Below, one piece after another: positions 1 through 9,236 of a stretch of DNA of 64,000 bases. Both the position numbers and the translations under genes were made by a program. How positions within the stretch are numbered: position 1 is the stretch's first letter; each line of letters opens with the position of its first letter. Under the pieces are notes generated by a model. That model had not been told where the DNA came from. It did no database searches and worked only from the letters and a program-made list of their open reading frames with translations. This DNA is from Bin80 sp965203305 (GTDB lineage Bacteria; Bacteroidota; Rhodothermia; Rhodothermales; Bin80), in contig OZ241874.1 in NCBI GenBank assembly GCA_965203305.1, positions 1,240,001 through 1,304,000 of the forward strand, written 5' to 3'.

Positions 1-984
1 CTGGAATCCATGAATGATGCACGGCAGGTTTCCCTGACACATGGATTTACGCATTTCATTATTGATATCCGAAAGGAGTTTGGAGACTGGGTGATTGAAC
101 GATTCACGGAAGAGTATCTGGTTGGCCGGACTCCGAACCCCTGTGTTCTCTGCAATACACATATCAAATGGGATGCACTGCTGCGGCGGGCAGATGATCT
201 GGGGTGTATGTATATAGCTACAGGGCATTATGCCCAGGTGCGCAAAGAGGGCGGGCGGCATGTTTTATCTTGCGGGCTGGATCTCAGCAAGGACCAGAGT
301 TACGCACTCTGGGGACTTCCACAAGATCATCTGGCAAGGACAGTCTTTCCTCTTGGACAGTACAAAAAATCCAAAATCAGAGAGCTTGCTGAGGAGTTCG
401 GACTCAAGGCTATTGCCCGGAAACCGGACTCCTATGAAATCTGCTTCATTCCAGATAATGACTACAGGCGTTTTTTGCGGGACCGTGTGCCCGGGCTTGA
501 CAGGCAGGTGGGCAATGGACCAATTGTTCTGTCGGATGGCACTGAGGTCGGCCGTCATCAAGGATACCCATTCTACACGATTGGGCAACGACATGGACTC
601 AATCTTGCCCTGGGATATCCCGTCTACGTATCTGCAATAGATTCCGAAACCAACACAATTACAGTTGGTCCGCGTGAGGAGCTCCTGAAGCAGACTCTGA
701 TTGCAAACAAGATAAATTTGATCAAATCCGCGACCATATCCAGCGAGAGGCCTGCAAGAGCCAAGATTCGCTACAACGACCCCGGTGCCCCCTGTCTGGT
801 AAGCCAGACAGCAGAAGATGAGCTTCGGGTTTCATTCATGGATTCGCGAGGTGCAATTACCCCGGGACAATCTGTTGTGGTCTATGAAGGAGAAGATGTG
901 CTGGGCGGTGGCTGGATTCAGCATGTTCTTGCGGAATCCGACAGGATCCCCGAACCCTCAATAACGCGGGATGAGACTCCCTGA
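1..984 (+). CDS. mnmA: tRNA-specific 2-thiouridylase MnmA (5' truncated by window edge)
   Basis: Installs the 2-thio group on U34 of tRNAs for Lys, Glu and Gln in the cytoplasm, using ATP and sulfur relayed by a persulfide carrier. The reading frame is already open at base 1, so the N-terminal part with the PP-loop ATP site is missing. Visible are the family motifs GRTPNPCVLCN (its second Cys corresponds to the first catalytic Cys), TGHYAQV, KDQSYALWGL, SYEICFIPDN (second catalytic Cys, codon near base 442) and TIGQRHGL, followed by the C-terminal beta-barrel region. About 327 of the usual roughly 360 residues are present. The motif order and both cysteines make the identification secure; the start lies outside the window. 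Confidence 0.96.
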   Translation: MESMNDARQVSLTHGFTHFIIDIRKEFGDWVIERFTEEYLVGRTPNPCVLCNTHIKWDALLRRADDLGCMYIATGHYAQVRKEGGRHVLSCGLDLSKDQSYALWGLPQDHLARTVFPLGQYKKSKIRELAEEFGLKAIARKPDSYEICFIPDNDYRRFLRDRVPGLDRQVGNGPIVLSDGTEVGRHQGYPFYTIGQRHGLNLALGYPVYVSAIDSETNTITVGPREELLKQTLIANKINLIKSATISSERPARAKIRYNDPGAPCLVSQTAEDELRVSFMDSRGAITPGQSVVVYEGEDVLGGGWIQHVLAESDRIPEPSITRDETP

Positions 985-1064
985 TGGTCGTTCTGATTCC
1001 TGCGGTGCACCTCTCATCTGGCAACTCACGTATTCAAGTACCATATTCTACTTTTTGAATAGTT

Positions 1065-1301
1065 ATGAACAATGAGATTCAAGGCGAGGGGATAGTTGTG
1101 AAGAAAGAAATTGAAGGAGGGTTCTTCGGTATTGAGGCCAAAACTGGTGCAAAATACTACCCCCTGCGTCCGTTGCATAAAAAGTTGCAGGTGGATGGGA
1201 TCACCGTGAGGTTTATACTTAGACCAGAGCAGGGAATCATGACAACAGTAATGTGGGGAATACCTGTATCCGTGATCAGCATTGAAAGAACTGACTCCTG
1301 A
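1065..1301 (+). CDS. Small conserved protein of unknown function (78 aa)
   Basis: A 78-residue soluble protein with no signal peptide or membrane segment. The pattern GxGxVVxxEIEGGFFGI, then AKTGAKYYPLRPL, then VRF and WGIPVSV resembles a family of short beta-rich proteins that I recall from bacteria and archaea, whose members share EGGF(Y/F)GI near the N-terminus and a W-G-T/I-P motif near the end. No biochemical role is known to me. It lies 80 bases downstream of mnmA on the same strand and converges on the BNR gene. The start ATG at 1065 follows an AT-rich stretch without a Shine-Dalgarno sequence. The family resemblance argues that it is a real gene despite its size. Confidence 0.7.
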   Translation: MNNEIQGEGIVVKKEIEGGFFGIEAKTGAKYYPLRPLHKKLQVDGITVRFILRPEQGIMTTVMWGIPVSVISIERTDS

Positions 1302-1514
1302 AGCTGGGCAGCCTTTTCCCATGAATATGCAGACGAGGGGACTGGCACATCGCCAAGAGTGAAGCACATCATATACTTTTCAGGTTGAGTGATACGCCAG
1401 AAAGGGATGTGATCTCTGAGAGAGTATCCCGTTTCACAAGTTGCAACGGAGCTGCGTCGTCCATCCCGGGTGCCCGCAGGCTACATCTGCTCGTGCGTAA
1501 TGCACACCCACTTT

Positions 1515-4500
1515 TTACTTGAGAAGAATCATGGATTTTACACCGACCATGTTTCCGTTGGCTTCCATCCGGTAAATGTACTGCCCGCTGCTTGCTGCCG
1601 ACGCATCCCACTGGATTTGATGGGTGCCCCTCGTGTATGCTTGATCCGTGAGCGTCGCTACTTTACGCCCCAGCACATCAAAGACCGTGACCCGAACATG
1701 GCTGTTATCTGCCACCCTGAAGGAAATATTTGTGGTTGGATTGAACGGGTTTGGATAGTTTCCATCTAGTTCAAAAGAGTTCGGTAATTCGGATGCCTCC
1801 TCCCTGGAAGCAGTTTGTACCTGCGCAATGTCCAGGGTCCATACCCCCCGTCCGTGTGTAGCCACCACCATTTCGTTGTCAACGATGCGGAGTCGCCAGA
1901 TACTCACGGCGGGAAGTTCGTTGTCGGCGTAACTCCAGGTTTGTCCATGATCTCTGGATGCAAAGAGTCCCAGATCCGTTCCGACCCAGATGATTTTTGG
2001 CTTGTCCGGGAAGACTTCCAGATCCCATACCCTGGCATCAGGAAAGCCGTTTCCACTTTTGCAATTCTCCGGGTCTTCATCAAACCCTGAGAGATTTGTC
2101 CAGGTTTTCCCCATGTCTTCCGTGCGTAACAGTTTGGGTCGGCATGGTGCGGAAAACATTACATACGCTGTAGCACGATTAAACGGATGCGTTGCCAAGC
2201 CGCTAATCGCAGATTTCGGTGCCCAGCTCGGTATGTCAACCCGGCGCATCGTCACTGGATCGGAGACACCTTCACCTGGAACCGGGCTCAGGGCATTTTC
2301 GGATACATGAAGGTTTTGCCTGGTGTATCCCGCCCAAAGGACTGAAGGGTCCGCCAGAGAGAGTCTCACTTTGCCATTTTTGCCAGAAAAAGGTTGCCAG
2401 CCGCCATGAATGACATGCCATGACTTCCCAAAATTTATTGAGCGAAGCGGTCCAGCCTCCGGGGACAGGGAAAAGACTACCTCCTCCGATTCAGGTGTCC
2501 AGGCAAGCACAGTCAGGAACTGTCCGGGCCAATCTCTGATGTTGCCAGCTTCTTCCCAGCCCTTGCCTCCATCCAGTGATCTCAGAATCCAGTTAAACTG
2601 GATGGAGCCCATAAGGGAGTCGGGGCTTTTCCAGATTACATCAAACCCGTCACCGCCCAGTACTTCTTGCCATCCCCGGGTATTGTTTGCATTATTTTGC
2701 GAGAGCCAGGTTCCATTGTCTTGGGTGCCGCCGATATATGTTTGGAACCCAGGTCGCTTGGTTGCATCATAAAACTGGGATGTGTTATAGCCAGCAAATG
2801 CATCCCCTTCACGCCAAGTCTCTCCACCCTCACGTGAATAGGCGAACCCTCCGTCATTTGCATTAAGGATGTGGAATTCATCACCACCGGCAGGGACAGC
2901 AACAAAGGCATGATGGTCAACATGCACACTGCCATTTTCCCAGGATTCCATGTCATACTCCTCCCTTGCAATCTGCAGCCTGGTAAAGTCAATATCTATA
3001 ATGCCGGGAGAAGGGGCATCGTGATTCCACTCTGTGGCTCCATCAGTTTCATTCAATACAGGCCAGAAAAAATACATCGGACCATTCTGGAACCCTCCAT
3101 CTGTAGCTACCTTTGGATGCGGAGCGGAGGCATCGTACTCGTATCTGGAAATGATCGTATACTCTCGGCTCTGCATTGTCCCATCTCCGTCTTCATTAAA
3201 TGCAATTAGGCTCCACTGCCCGTCACGAGCCTGATCTCTGAATGAAATCATCAACTGACGGCTGGCATCCGTGTCCCATACCTGAAAGGGGACCTCCACA
3301 TAATCCTCGTATACATATTCAGAAAATTTAATTCCTTCCCCTCCATCGCCGAATGGCCCTCCATCTGAGGGGACTGTGAACCGGTGCGCCTTTTGTGTAA
3401 GCCCTGGACCAAATCGAATTTCGACAGATCGCATGTCATCAATCCTTATATCCTGCACATCTTCCTCTGCACTGGAGAGCAGGTACCCCAAGTCAATGGT
3501 TCCTCCGGCTGCGCTACCACCAAAGCTGGAAAATTCTACATAGTCTGCAGTATGATCAGAGAGGCTGATGCTGCCGGCAGAAATGGAGGTAATGTTCCCG
3601 TTTACCCACGCCTTGTAGCGTACTACCCCACCAATGTACACAGTGTCCGGGGAAAATGGATGGACCATGAGGGAGTTATTGTACCATCCCTGGCTGCTCA
3701 GGAAGGCGGAGAAAAACTCGTCCGTACGGTCAGAGCGTTCAATGAATCGCCAGGAATCCCCGCTATCTACGGAACGATAGAGGTCATCTATGGTCTCATT
3801 CACGATGGTTCTGCTCCCGCCTGCACCTTCTGCCGATGCCCAGATCACATCCGGGTTTGATGGTGAAATTGCGATTTCTATACGCCTTGGGGGATGCGGG
3901 AATGTAGCGAGGGATTCTTTCCAAGTCTTTCCTCCGTCCGTTGATCGCAAGATTGCGGTAGAATTTACCGCAGCGAATTGAATATTGAAGTTTTTCGGAT
4001 TTGCTCGCAAATCCTGAACTTTGTTCGTTGCATCATATACTTCTGAAAATGTTTTTCCGCCATCTTCCGTGCGAAAAATGGCCGCATTTGTTGCAATTAC
4101 GACAATATCTGGATTGTCCGGGTGTACAATCAGACGGTTCACATACCGCCAGTCTGCATCATCTGTGACGGCAGTTCGGACAAGATGCGTCCAGGTCTGT
4201 CCTCGGTCCGTTGTCTTGAATACTCCCTGCCCCCCAGAAGCATCCCCGTTCCCAAATCCCTCGCCTGTCCCGAAGTACATGACATCCGGGTTGTTGCGGG
4301 ATATATCCAGCGTAGTTGCCGCGAGACTGGGAAGATTTTCGGTGAGCGAAGTCCATTCAATCTTCTCTTGCCCCGAATTTTCTGCGAAGCGGCGAGCTTT
4401 CCAGACTCCGCCTCCAACGGACGCTATGTACCATGTATTCAAAGACGGATCTGCCGGGTCTGCCACAACCGCACGAGTTCTTCCGCCCACATTCCCTGGA

Positions 4501-4823
4501 CCTCGCTCCACCCAATCTAGCCGGACCGAGTTCTTCTGTCTGACATTCTCCCGAAGTGCGTTTTGAAATTCCCGTATTCTGTGACCGTGCGGGTAGGGAT
4601 CATAGCCCGCATCAAGTCCCTCAACTGCCTCAAAGTATTCGATAAATTTATCAGGATATCCATATGGATCCTTGGTACGTTTTGACTTTTCTGATCTTGG
4701 TCCAAGGATCTTTGGAGGAATTTCAGGAAGCGTATACAATGCACTGATCACAGATACGATCAGGAATAAGCTTCCGACACTAACAAATGTGATCTCTCGG
4801 CGAAAGACAGGCGCAAGATTCAT
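1515..4823 (-). CDS. BNR/Asp-box beta-propeller surface protein with T9SS type A sorting domain
   Basis: A 1102-residue exported protein. Residues about 10-32 form an uncleaved-looking hydrophobic N-terminal segment or signal peptide. The body carries many Asp-box/BNR motifs (TTDRGQTW, EDGGKTF, STDGGKTW, SREGGETW, SLDGGKGW, TEDMGKTW, SRDHGQTW), as in sortilin/VPS10-type beta-propellers. The last roughly 80 residues form a T9SS type A C-terminal domain with LDGNYPNPFNPTT, VFDVLGRKV, SGQYIYRM and a final short strand, so it is expected to be secreted and anchored at the outer surface. Asp-boxes alone do not define an enzyme; sialidase activity is not supported. It is transcribed convergently with the small gene at 1065 and lies 70 bases downstream of the hydroxyproline genes on the same strand. 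Confidence 0.88.
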   Translation of the reverse strand: MNLAPVFRREITFVSVGSLFLIVSVISALYTLPEIPPKILGPRSEKSKRTKDPYGYPDKFIEYFEAVEGLDAGYDPYPHGHRIREFQNALRENVRQKNSVRLDWVERGPGNVGGRTRAVVADPADPSLNTWYIASVGGGVWKARRFAENSGQEKIEWTSLTENLPSLAATTLDISRNNPDVMYFGTGEGFGNGDASGGQGVFKTTDRGQTWTHLVRTAVTDDADWRYVNRLIVHPDNPDIVVIATNAAIFRTEDGGKTFSEVYDATNKVQDLRANPKNFNIQFAAVNSTAILRSTDGGKTWKESLATFPHPPRRIEIAISPSNPDVIWASAEGAGGSRTIVNETIDDLYRSVDSGDSWRFIERSDRTDEFFSAFLSSQGWYNNSLMVHPFSPDTVYIGGVVRYKAWVNGNITSISAGSISLSDHTADYVEFSSFGGSAAGGTIDLGYLLSSAEEDVQDIRIDDMRSVEIRFGPGLTQKAHRFTVPSDGGPFGDGGEGIKFSEYVYEDYVEVPFQVWDTDASRQLMISFRDQARDGQWSLIAFNEDGDGTMQSREYTIISRYEYDASAPHPKVATDGGFQNGPMYFFWPVLNETDGATEWNHDAPSPGIIDIDFTRLQIAREEYDMESWENGSVHVDHHAFVAVPAGGDEFHILNANDGGFAYSREGGETWREGDAFAGYNTSQFYDATKRPGFQTYIGGTQDNGTWLSQNNANNTRGWQEVLGGDGFDVIWKSPDSLMGSIQFNWILRSLDGGKGWEEAGNIRDWPGQFLTVLAWTPESEEVVFSLSPEAGPLRSINFGKSWHVIHGGWQPFSGKNGKVRLSLADPSVLWAGYTRQNLHVSENALSPVPGEGVSDPVTMRRVDIPSWAPKSAISGLATHPFNRATAYVMFSAPCRPKLLRTEDMGKTWTNLSGFDEDPENCKSGNGFPDARVWDLEVFPDKPKIIWVGTDLGLFASRDHGQTWSYADNELPAVSIWRLRIVDNEMVVATHGRGVWTLDIAQVQTASREEASELPNSFELDGNYPNPFNPTTNISFRVADNSHVRVTVFDVLGRKVATLTDQAYTRGTHQIQWDASAASSGQYIYRMEANGNMVGVKSMILLK

Positions 4824-4893
4824 CGGGTGGGGAGTTACCTGAATGAGTGACAGTTATGTTGATATGGGCCCGCATTGCACGCAAACCAGCGGT

Positions 4894-5877
4894 TCACAGG
4901 GCAAATTTAGTGCCAAGGTTCATCTCATGCGCACACTTCTCCAGGAAATTGGCTACTACGAGGTCCTGGATTGCATTCCCAACCGACTTAAAAACAGTGA
5001 TTTCGGAGTCACTGGTCCGACCATTCTTCTCATTCATCAGAACTTCTCCCAGCTCAGCATAAATATGTGATTCGTCAAAATCTCCCCTTTGAATTGGTGC
5101 TACAAGATCTCCTGCTTCTTCCAGGCAAGCCTCGCGCTGATCAACAATTACCCTGGCTTTCGCAATAACATCGGATGGAATCTCTGCCATATCAGGTCTG
5201 TACGAGCCAATTCCGTTGATATGTGTGCCCGCAGTGATGTATTCACCTGAAAAAACGGGGGTCCGTGATGTGGTAGCCGTACACACAACATCAGCCCTGA
5301 CAATCTCCTCCTCTCCCTCTGCCTTCCTTGCGGTAATATCGTACTGTTGATTCCAATTTTTGATGAAGACTTCGGTATTTTCAGGGGAGCGTCCGAAAAC
5401 AAGAATTTCCCTTATGGACCGCACTGCACAGACTGCTTCCACTTGTTTCTGTGCTTGCACACCCGTGCCAAAGATTGCCAGAACAGAGGATTCAGGACGA
5501 GACAGAATTTTGGTAGCCAGACCTGAACCTGCCCCTGTTCGAAGAGATGTGATCACTTCCCCGTCCATCAGGGCAAGAGGTGCTCCCGTTTCTGCATCGC
5601 TAATCGTAACAAAGGAGTGAATCAGGGGGAGTCCATGATCAGGATTGCCTGGATTCAAGGTGACCACCTTCAATCCAATTCTGGCATGATCTGGCGAGTA
5701 CACAGGCATGAATAGTGCCTGACCTCCATGCTCCTCAAGAGTCATATTCATGCGTACGGGAACATTGGCATGCCCTGAGGACAAGGCAATAAATCCCTCC
5801 CTCATCAGATGGATGGCCTGTTCCATGGATATGGTGGAGGCAATCTCTTTCCTGGATAGTACTCGGAGGACAGGCAT
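4894..5877 (-). CDS. Ornithine cyclodeaminase/mu-crystallin family, probable delta-1-pyrroline-2-carboxylate reductase
   Basis: A 327-residue NAD(P)-dependent enzyme of the ornithine cyclodeaminase/mu-crystallin superfamily. Visible are GLKVV (active-site Lys near 70), the segment DGEVITSLRTGAGSGLAT (105-122) and the Rossmann motif FGTGVQAQ (136-143). The gene begins 6 bases after the stop of a trans-3-hydroxy-L-proline dehydratase gene, so the two form an operon. In the known bacterial pathway (LhpH/LhpI type) the dehydratase makes delta-1-pyrroline-2-carboxylate, and a member of exactly this superfamily reduces it to L-proline. I therefore infer that reductase role rather than true ornithine cyclodeaminase. 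Alternatives within the superfamily (alanine dehydrogenase, ketimine reductase) cannot be excluded from sequence alone. Confidence 0.82.
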   Translation of the reverse strand: MPVLRVLSRKEIASTISMEQAIHLMREGFIALSSGHANVPVRMNMTLEEHGGQALFMPVYSPDHARIGLKVVTLNPGNPDHGLPLIHSFVTISDAETGAPLALMDGEVITSLRTGAGSGLATKILSRPESSVLAIFGTGVQAQKQVEAVCAVRSIREILVFGRSPENTEVFIKNWNQQYDITARKAEGEEEIVRADVVCTATTSRTPVFSGEYITAGTHINGIGSYRPDMAEIPSDVIAKARVIVDQREACLEEAGDLVAPIQRGDFDESHIYAELGEVLMNEKNGRTSDSEITVFKSVGNAIQDLVVANFLEKCAHEMNLGTKFAL

Positions 5878-5883
5878 GCGATT

Positions 5884-6924
5884 CTACCGCAGGAGAAATC
5901 CGTCCCGGAATGGATCTTCGGGATCCAGAATGAATGTGTGTTGCCCGGTAATGAATGCGCGGCCTGTGATTTCCGGGATGATGGCTGTATGTGGCCCGAA
6001 TGTATGCTCTTCCATAGCCATTCCTGTGAAGGAACTGCCAAGAATGCTTTCGATATGTACGGACTCCCCAAGTTCAAGGCATCCCTTTGCATACAGCAGT
6101 GCAAGCCGGCCGCTCACGCCTGTGCCCGTTGGACTTCGGTCTACTTCACCATCTGCGAATACACATACATGCCGGCTGTGTGCATCCGGTGATTCAGCTT
6201 CACTGACGAAGATGGTCCCATACAGGAATCCCAAATCTGGTTCGTAAGGGTGCATAACAGACGTGCTGGCAGTGATGGCCTGTTTGATTTTCCTGCCTGC
6301 TTGAATGAGTTCAGCATAGTGGGACGGATTTGTTTGCAGGCCCGTCTCACGGACTTGTACATACGCATAATATGCTCCCCCAAATCCGATATCGTACTGG
6401 ATTCGTCCCAGGTCAGGCACATCAATGAATTGATCAAGCGCATGGGCATATGAAGATACATTCCTGAAGCGAACAGATGAGACATGATCCTCTTCAATCT
6501 TGCCCCATGCCGTCACAAGTCCGGCTGGCGTATCAATCAGTACTTTTGTTTCCGGTTCTGATTTTGGGAGCATTCCTGTTTCAAGGACCACTTTGGTAAC
6601 GGCAATGATCCCATGCCCGCACATCGTACTGTATCCCTCGTTATGCAGGAAAAGTGCTCCAAAATGTGCATCTCTGCTTACTGGGGGAATGATCAGACAT
6701 CCATACATGTCGGCGTGCCCTCGGGGCTCCCACATCAGGGCAGTTCGGAACGCATCGTACTTCTCTTCCAGTTCTTTGCGTTGAGCCAGTATGGTACGAC
6801 CGGACAGTTGCGGGTATCCTCCGAGGATGACACGCAGTGGCTCTCCCTCTGTGTGTGCATCAATGCACTTGACAGTGAGACCTCTGGAGGACCAGTTCCT
6901 GACTGCTTCAAAATCAAGTGACAT
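5884..6924 (-). CDS. Proline racemase family, probable trans-3-hydroxy-L-proline dehydratase
   Basis: A 346-residue member of the proline racemase superfamily. True proline racemases and 4-hydroxyproline epimerases use two catalytic Cys residues. Here the first site is MCGHG with Cys at about 102, but the second site is DRSPTGTG, with Thr at about 266 instead of Cys. The Cys/Thr pair is the signature of trans-3-hydroxy-L-proline dehydratase (as in human L3HYPDH and bacterial LhpH), which dehydrates the substrate to delta-1-pyrroline-2-carboxylate. The gene directly downstream encodes a matching reductase, which supports this reading. Other conserved blocks are IDAHTEGEP at the N-terminus and the GTIFVSEAES region. 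It is the first gene of the two-gene operon and starts 66 bases from the tRNA-Thr gene. Confidence 0.9.
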   Translation of the reverse strand: MSLDFEAVRNWSSRGLTVKCIDAHTEGEPLRVILGGYPQLSGRTILAQRKELEEKYDAFRTALMWEPRGHADMYGCLIIPPVSRDAHFGALFLHNEGYSTMCGHGIIAVTKVVLETGMLPKSEPETKVLIDTPAGLVTAWGKIEEDHVSSVRFRNVSSYAHALDQFIDVPDLGRIQYDIGFGGAYYAYVQVRETGLQTNPSHYAELIQAGRKIKQAITASTSVMHPYEPDLGFLYGTIFVSEAESPDAHSRHVCVFADGEVDRSPTGTGVSGRLALLYAKGCLELGESVHIESILGSSFTGMAMEEHTFGPHTAIIPEITGRAFITGQHTFILDPEDPFRDGFLLR

Positions 6925-6990
6925 GGGGAGTATGTACTGCTTGCTGTATTGAATCCGTTACGTGCATGCAACGAGGCAAGAGCGGGGGAG

Positions 6991-7063
6991 AGCCAACGGC
7001 CGGACTTGAACCGGCGACCTGCTCATTACGAGTGAGCTGCTCTACCAGCTGAGCTACGTTGGC
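6991..7063 (-). tRNA. tRNA-Thr (anticodon CGU)
   Basis: Reading the minus strand, a full cloverleaf folds. A perfect 7-bp acceptor stem pairs GCCAACG with CGTTGGC. There is a D arm GCTC/GAGC and a 5-bp anticodon stem GCTCA/TGAGC around the loop CTCGTAA, giving anticodon CGT, which reads ACG (Thr). A T arm GCCGG/CCGGC has the loop TTCAAGT. The 3' CCA is not encoded. It lies between the hydroxyproline operon and the M32 peptidase gene. Confidence 0.95.
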
Positions 7064-7193
7064 GGAGACAAGTTTCACGCACAATCTCCCCGTCGGTTTC
7101 TTAAAATTCATGGATACGGTCACATATCCCGTCATTGCCCAGATGGAATGAATATCTTTGTCCGCTTTTGGGTATGATGACTCCCCGCAATCA

Positions 7194-8708
7194 ATGAATT
7201 CAACAGGAATGTCTGATTTTCAGGAACTGCTCAAAATAGTTCGCACAGTACATGATCTTCAATCTGCCGCAGCCCTGCTGGAATGGGACCAGGAAACACA
7301 CATGTCTGAAGGAGGGATGGAAGCACGGTCCCGACAGATCGCTACACTCTCTTCCATGGCACACGAGCTGTTCATTCGGGATCATACAGGCGAACTTCTG
7401 GAACGCCTGTGTGCCATTGAAGGGGATCTGGAGGAGTTTCCGGGAAGTCTTGTTCGGGTTACGGAGCGTGACTTTACCCGTGCTCGCAGGTTGTCCCCGG
7501 AACTGGTCGGCAAGATCGCTGAAACCACATCCCGAGCCAGAACCTCATGGGCACAGGCGTTCCGTGAAAATGATTTTGGAAAGTTTTCCGATGATCTGGA
7601 AAGAGTCACAGGACTTTGCATGCAAAAATCTGAGGCGATAGGATATTCCGGTCACCCCTACGATGCACTTCTGGATGAGTATGAACCGGATGCCTCGTCA
7701 GCCCAGATCAGGCATATCTTCAATGATCTGCGTACATCGCTCATCCCCATTGTTGAGGCAATCAAGGAAGCTCCACAACCAGATTACGCCTTTCTGAATC
7801 TTTCCTATGATACAGACATCCAGTGGGATTTTGGCATGAAAGTATTGCGGAACATCGGATTTGATTTTGATCGGGGGAGGCAAGACAAGTCGGCACATCC
7901 TTTTAGCACCTCCTTTTCCATAAACGATGTGCGCATTACTACCCGGATCCACGAGCGAAACCTGCTTTCCGGGCTTTTCAGTTCTCTGCATGAAGCGGGA
8001 CATGGCATGTATGAGCAGGGAATTGATCCCAAGCTGGAAGGCACCCTATTGGCTCGGGGCACCTCGCTGGGGATACATGAATCGCAGTCACGGCTCTGGG
8101 AAAACCAGGTGGGGAGGAGCAGTCCATTCTGGACCTTCTTCTACCGTGATCTGCAGCAATGTTTTAAGGGGCAGCTGGGCACCATTTCAATGGAAACATT
8201 CTATCAGGCGATTAATCAGGTCTGCCCGTCTGCTATCCGCGTAGAGGCAGACGAGGTAACCTACAATCTGCACATCATGCTTCGGTTTGATCTGGAAATG
8301 ATGCTTTTGGAAGAGAGGGTATCCGTGAGGGAATTGCCCGAATTATGGATGGACAGGATGGAAGAGTATCTGGGAATCCGGCCAGAGAGTGATGCGCAGG
8401 GAGTATTGCAGGACATACACTGGGCATTGGGGGCAATCGGATATTTTCCCACCTATACACTTGGAAACCTGATGTCTGCCCAGATATTTGCTTGTGCTGA
8501 AGCTGATGTTGCGGATCTGGATAGTTTGATTGCGCAGGGAGAGTTTGCGGTTCTCCGTGAATGGCTGCGAACAAATGTGTACCAATGGGGACGCAGACTG
8601 TCTGCCACCGAGATTATTCACAAGCTGACTGGAGGGACGATCAGTGCAACTCCCTGGCTCCATTACATACGCCAAAAGTATAGCGCAATTTATGGGAATT
8701 TGCCTTAG
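7194..8708 (+). CDS. Carboxypeptidase Taq-type metallopeptidase (M32 family)
   Basis: Zinc metallocarboxypeptidase that removes C-terminal residues from peptides, probably in the cytoplasm as no signal peptide is seen. The zinc-binding HEAGH motif lies near residue 266, and the M32 hallmark HESQSRLWEN near residue 295 supplies further active-site residues. A third block resembling the family's C-terminal motif, GYFPTYTLGNLMSAQ, is also present. Length from ATG 7194 is 504 residues, as expected for the family. The frame stays open upstream to a TTG at 7158, and an alternative ATG lies at 7209 behind AACAGGA, so the exact start is uncertain within about 15 residues. It is followed on the same strand by the hibernation factor gene. 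Confidence 0.93.
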   Translation: MNSTGMSDFQELLKIVRTVHDLQSAAALLEWDQETHMSEGGMEARSRQIATLSSMAHELFIRDHTGELLERLCAIEGDLEEFPGSLVRVTERDFTRARRLSPELVGKIAETTSRARTSWAQAFRENDFGKFSDDLERVTGLCMQKSEAIGYSGHPYDALLDEYEPDASSAQIRHIFNDLRTSLIPIVEAIKEAPQPDYAFLNLSYDTDIQWDFGMKVLRNIGFDFDRGRQDKSAHPFSTSFSINDVRITTRIHERNLLSGLFSSLHEAGHGMYEQGIDPKLEGTLLARGTSLGIHESQSRLWENQVGRSSPFWTFFYRDLQQCFKGQLGTISMETFYQAINQVCPSAIRVEADEVTYNLHIMLRFDLEMMLLEERVSVRELPELWMDRMEEYLGIRPESDAQGVLQDIHWALGAIGYFPTYTLGNLMSAQIFACAEADVADLDSLIAQGEFAVLREWLRTNVYQWGRRLSATEIIHKLTGGTISATPWLHYIRQKYSAIYGNLP

Positions 8709-8747
8709 GTTATAGCAGAAGATTCCAACAAACCATTCTTTGATCAC

Positions 8748-9110
8748 ATGGCCGTCAATTCGAATAAGCATGTCCAGGCTCCTGAATTTGCCATTGAGTA
8801 TTACGCAGAGGGTGCGAATCTTGGGCAGCGAGAAAAAGATGCGATAGAGGCACGAATCAGGAAGCTGGCCCGTGGCTATCGGGATATTTCAGGGGCATCT
8901 GTCGCTCTGGAGTGTGTTAGCGGGGCCAACAAGCGTTCGGAATACAAAGCCCGCCTGGTTGTGTATTGCAAACCGGCAAATATTGTGGCGACCTGCACAC
9001 AGGATTCTATTCATATGGCTGTCAATGAAGCTTTGGATGCCGTTTCGAGACAGATCCGCGAGCAGCGGGAACGAATGCGTGACCGCCATCGGACAGTGCG
9101 CACGGCATAG
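8748..9110 (+). CDS. Ribosome hibernation promoting factor / RaiA family protein
   Basis: A 120-residue protein matching the sigma-54 modulation protein / S30AE family that binds the 30S subunit and silences ribosomes in stationary phase. The N-terminal beta strand, FAIEYYAEGANLGQREKDAIEARIRKL-like helix, alternating strands (SVALECVSG, EYKARLVVYC) and C-terminal helix beginning DSIHMAVNEALDAVSRQIREQ are typical of the beta-alpha-beta fold. The basic tail (RERMRDRHRTVRTA) is short, so this is the short form (HPF or YfiA-like) without the dimerising C-terminal domain of long HPF. It follows the M32 gene by 39 bases and may be cotranscribed. Confidence 0.88.
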   Translation: MAVNSNKHVQAPEFAIEYYAEGANLGQREKDAIEARIRKLARGYRDISGASVALECVSGANKRSEYKARLVVYCKPANIVATCTQDSIHMAVNEALDAVSRQIREQRERMRDRHRTVRTA

Positions 9111-9216
9111 CCATCTGGTGTGAAGTTGGCATGGGAATACCGGTGTACGTTTCGCAGGCGAGATGTTTGACGACAGCTCCCAAAGAAGGCACAGGCAGGA
9201 CTATGTTCCTGATATG

Positions 9217-9232
9217 GGGACTTGTCAGTCCC
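9217..9232. terminator. Short hairpin between convergent genes, possible bidirectional terminator
   Basis: GGGACT (9217-9222) pairs with AGTCCC (9227-9232) around the loop TGTC and is followed on the plus strand by TGCTTTATT. It lies in the gap between the plus-strand hibernation factor gene and the end of the minus-strand ATPase gene. The stem is only 6 bp and the T-run is poor, so this is a modest prediction. Confidence 0.4.
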
Positions 9233-9236
9233 TGCT

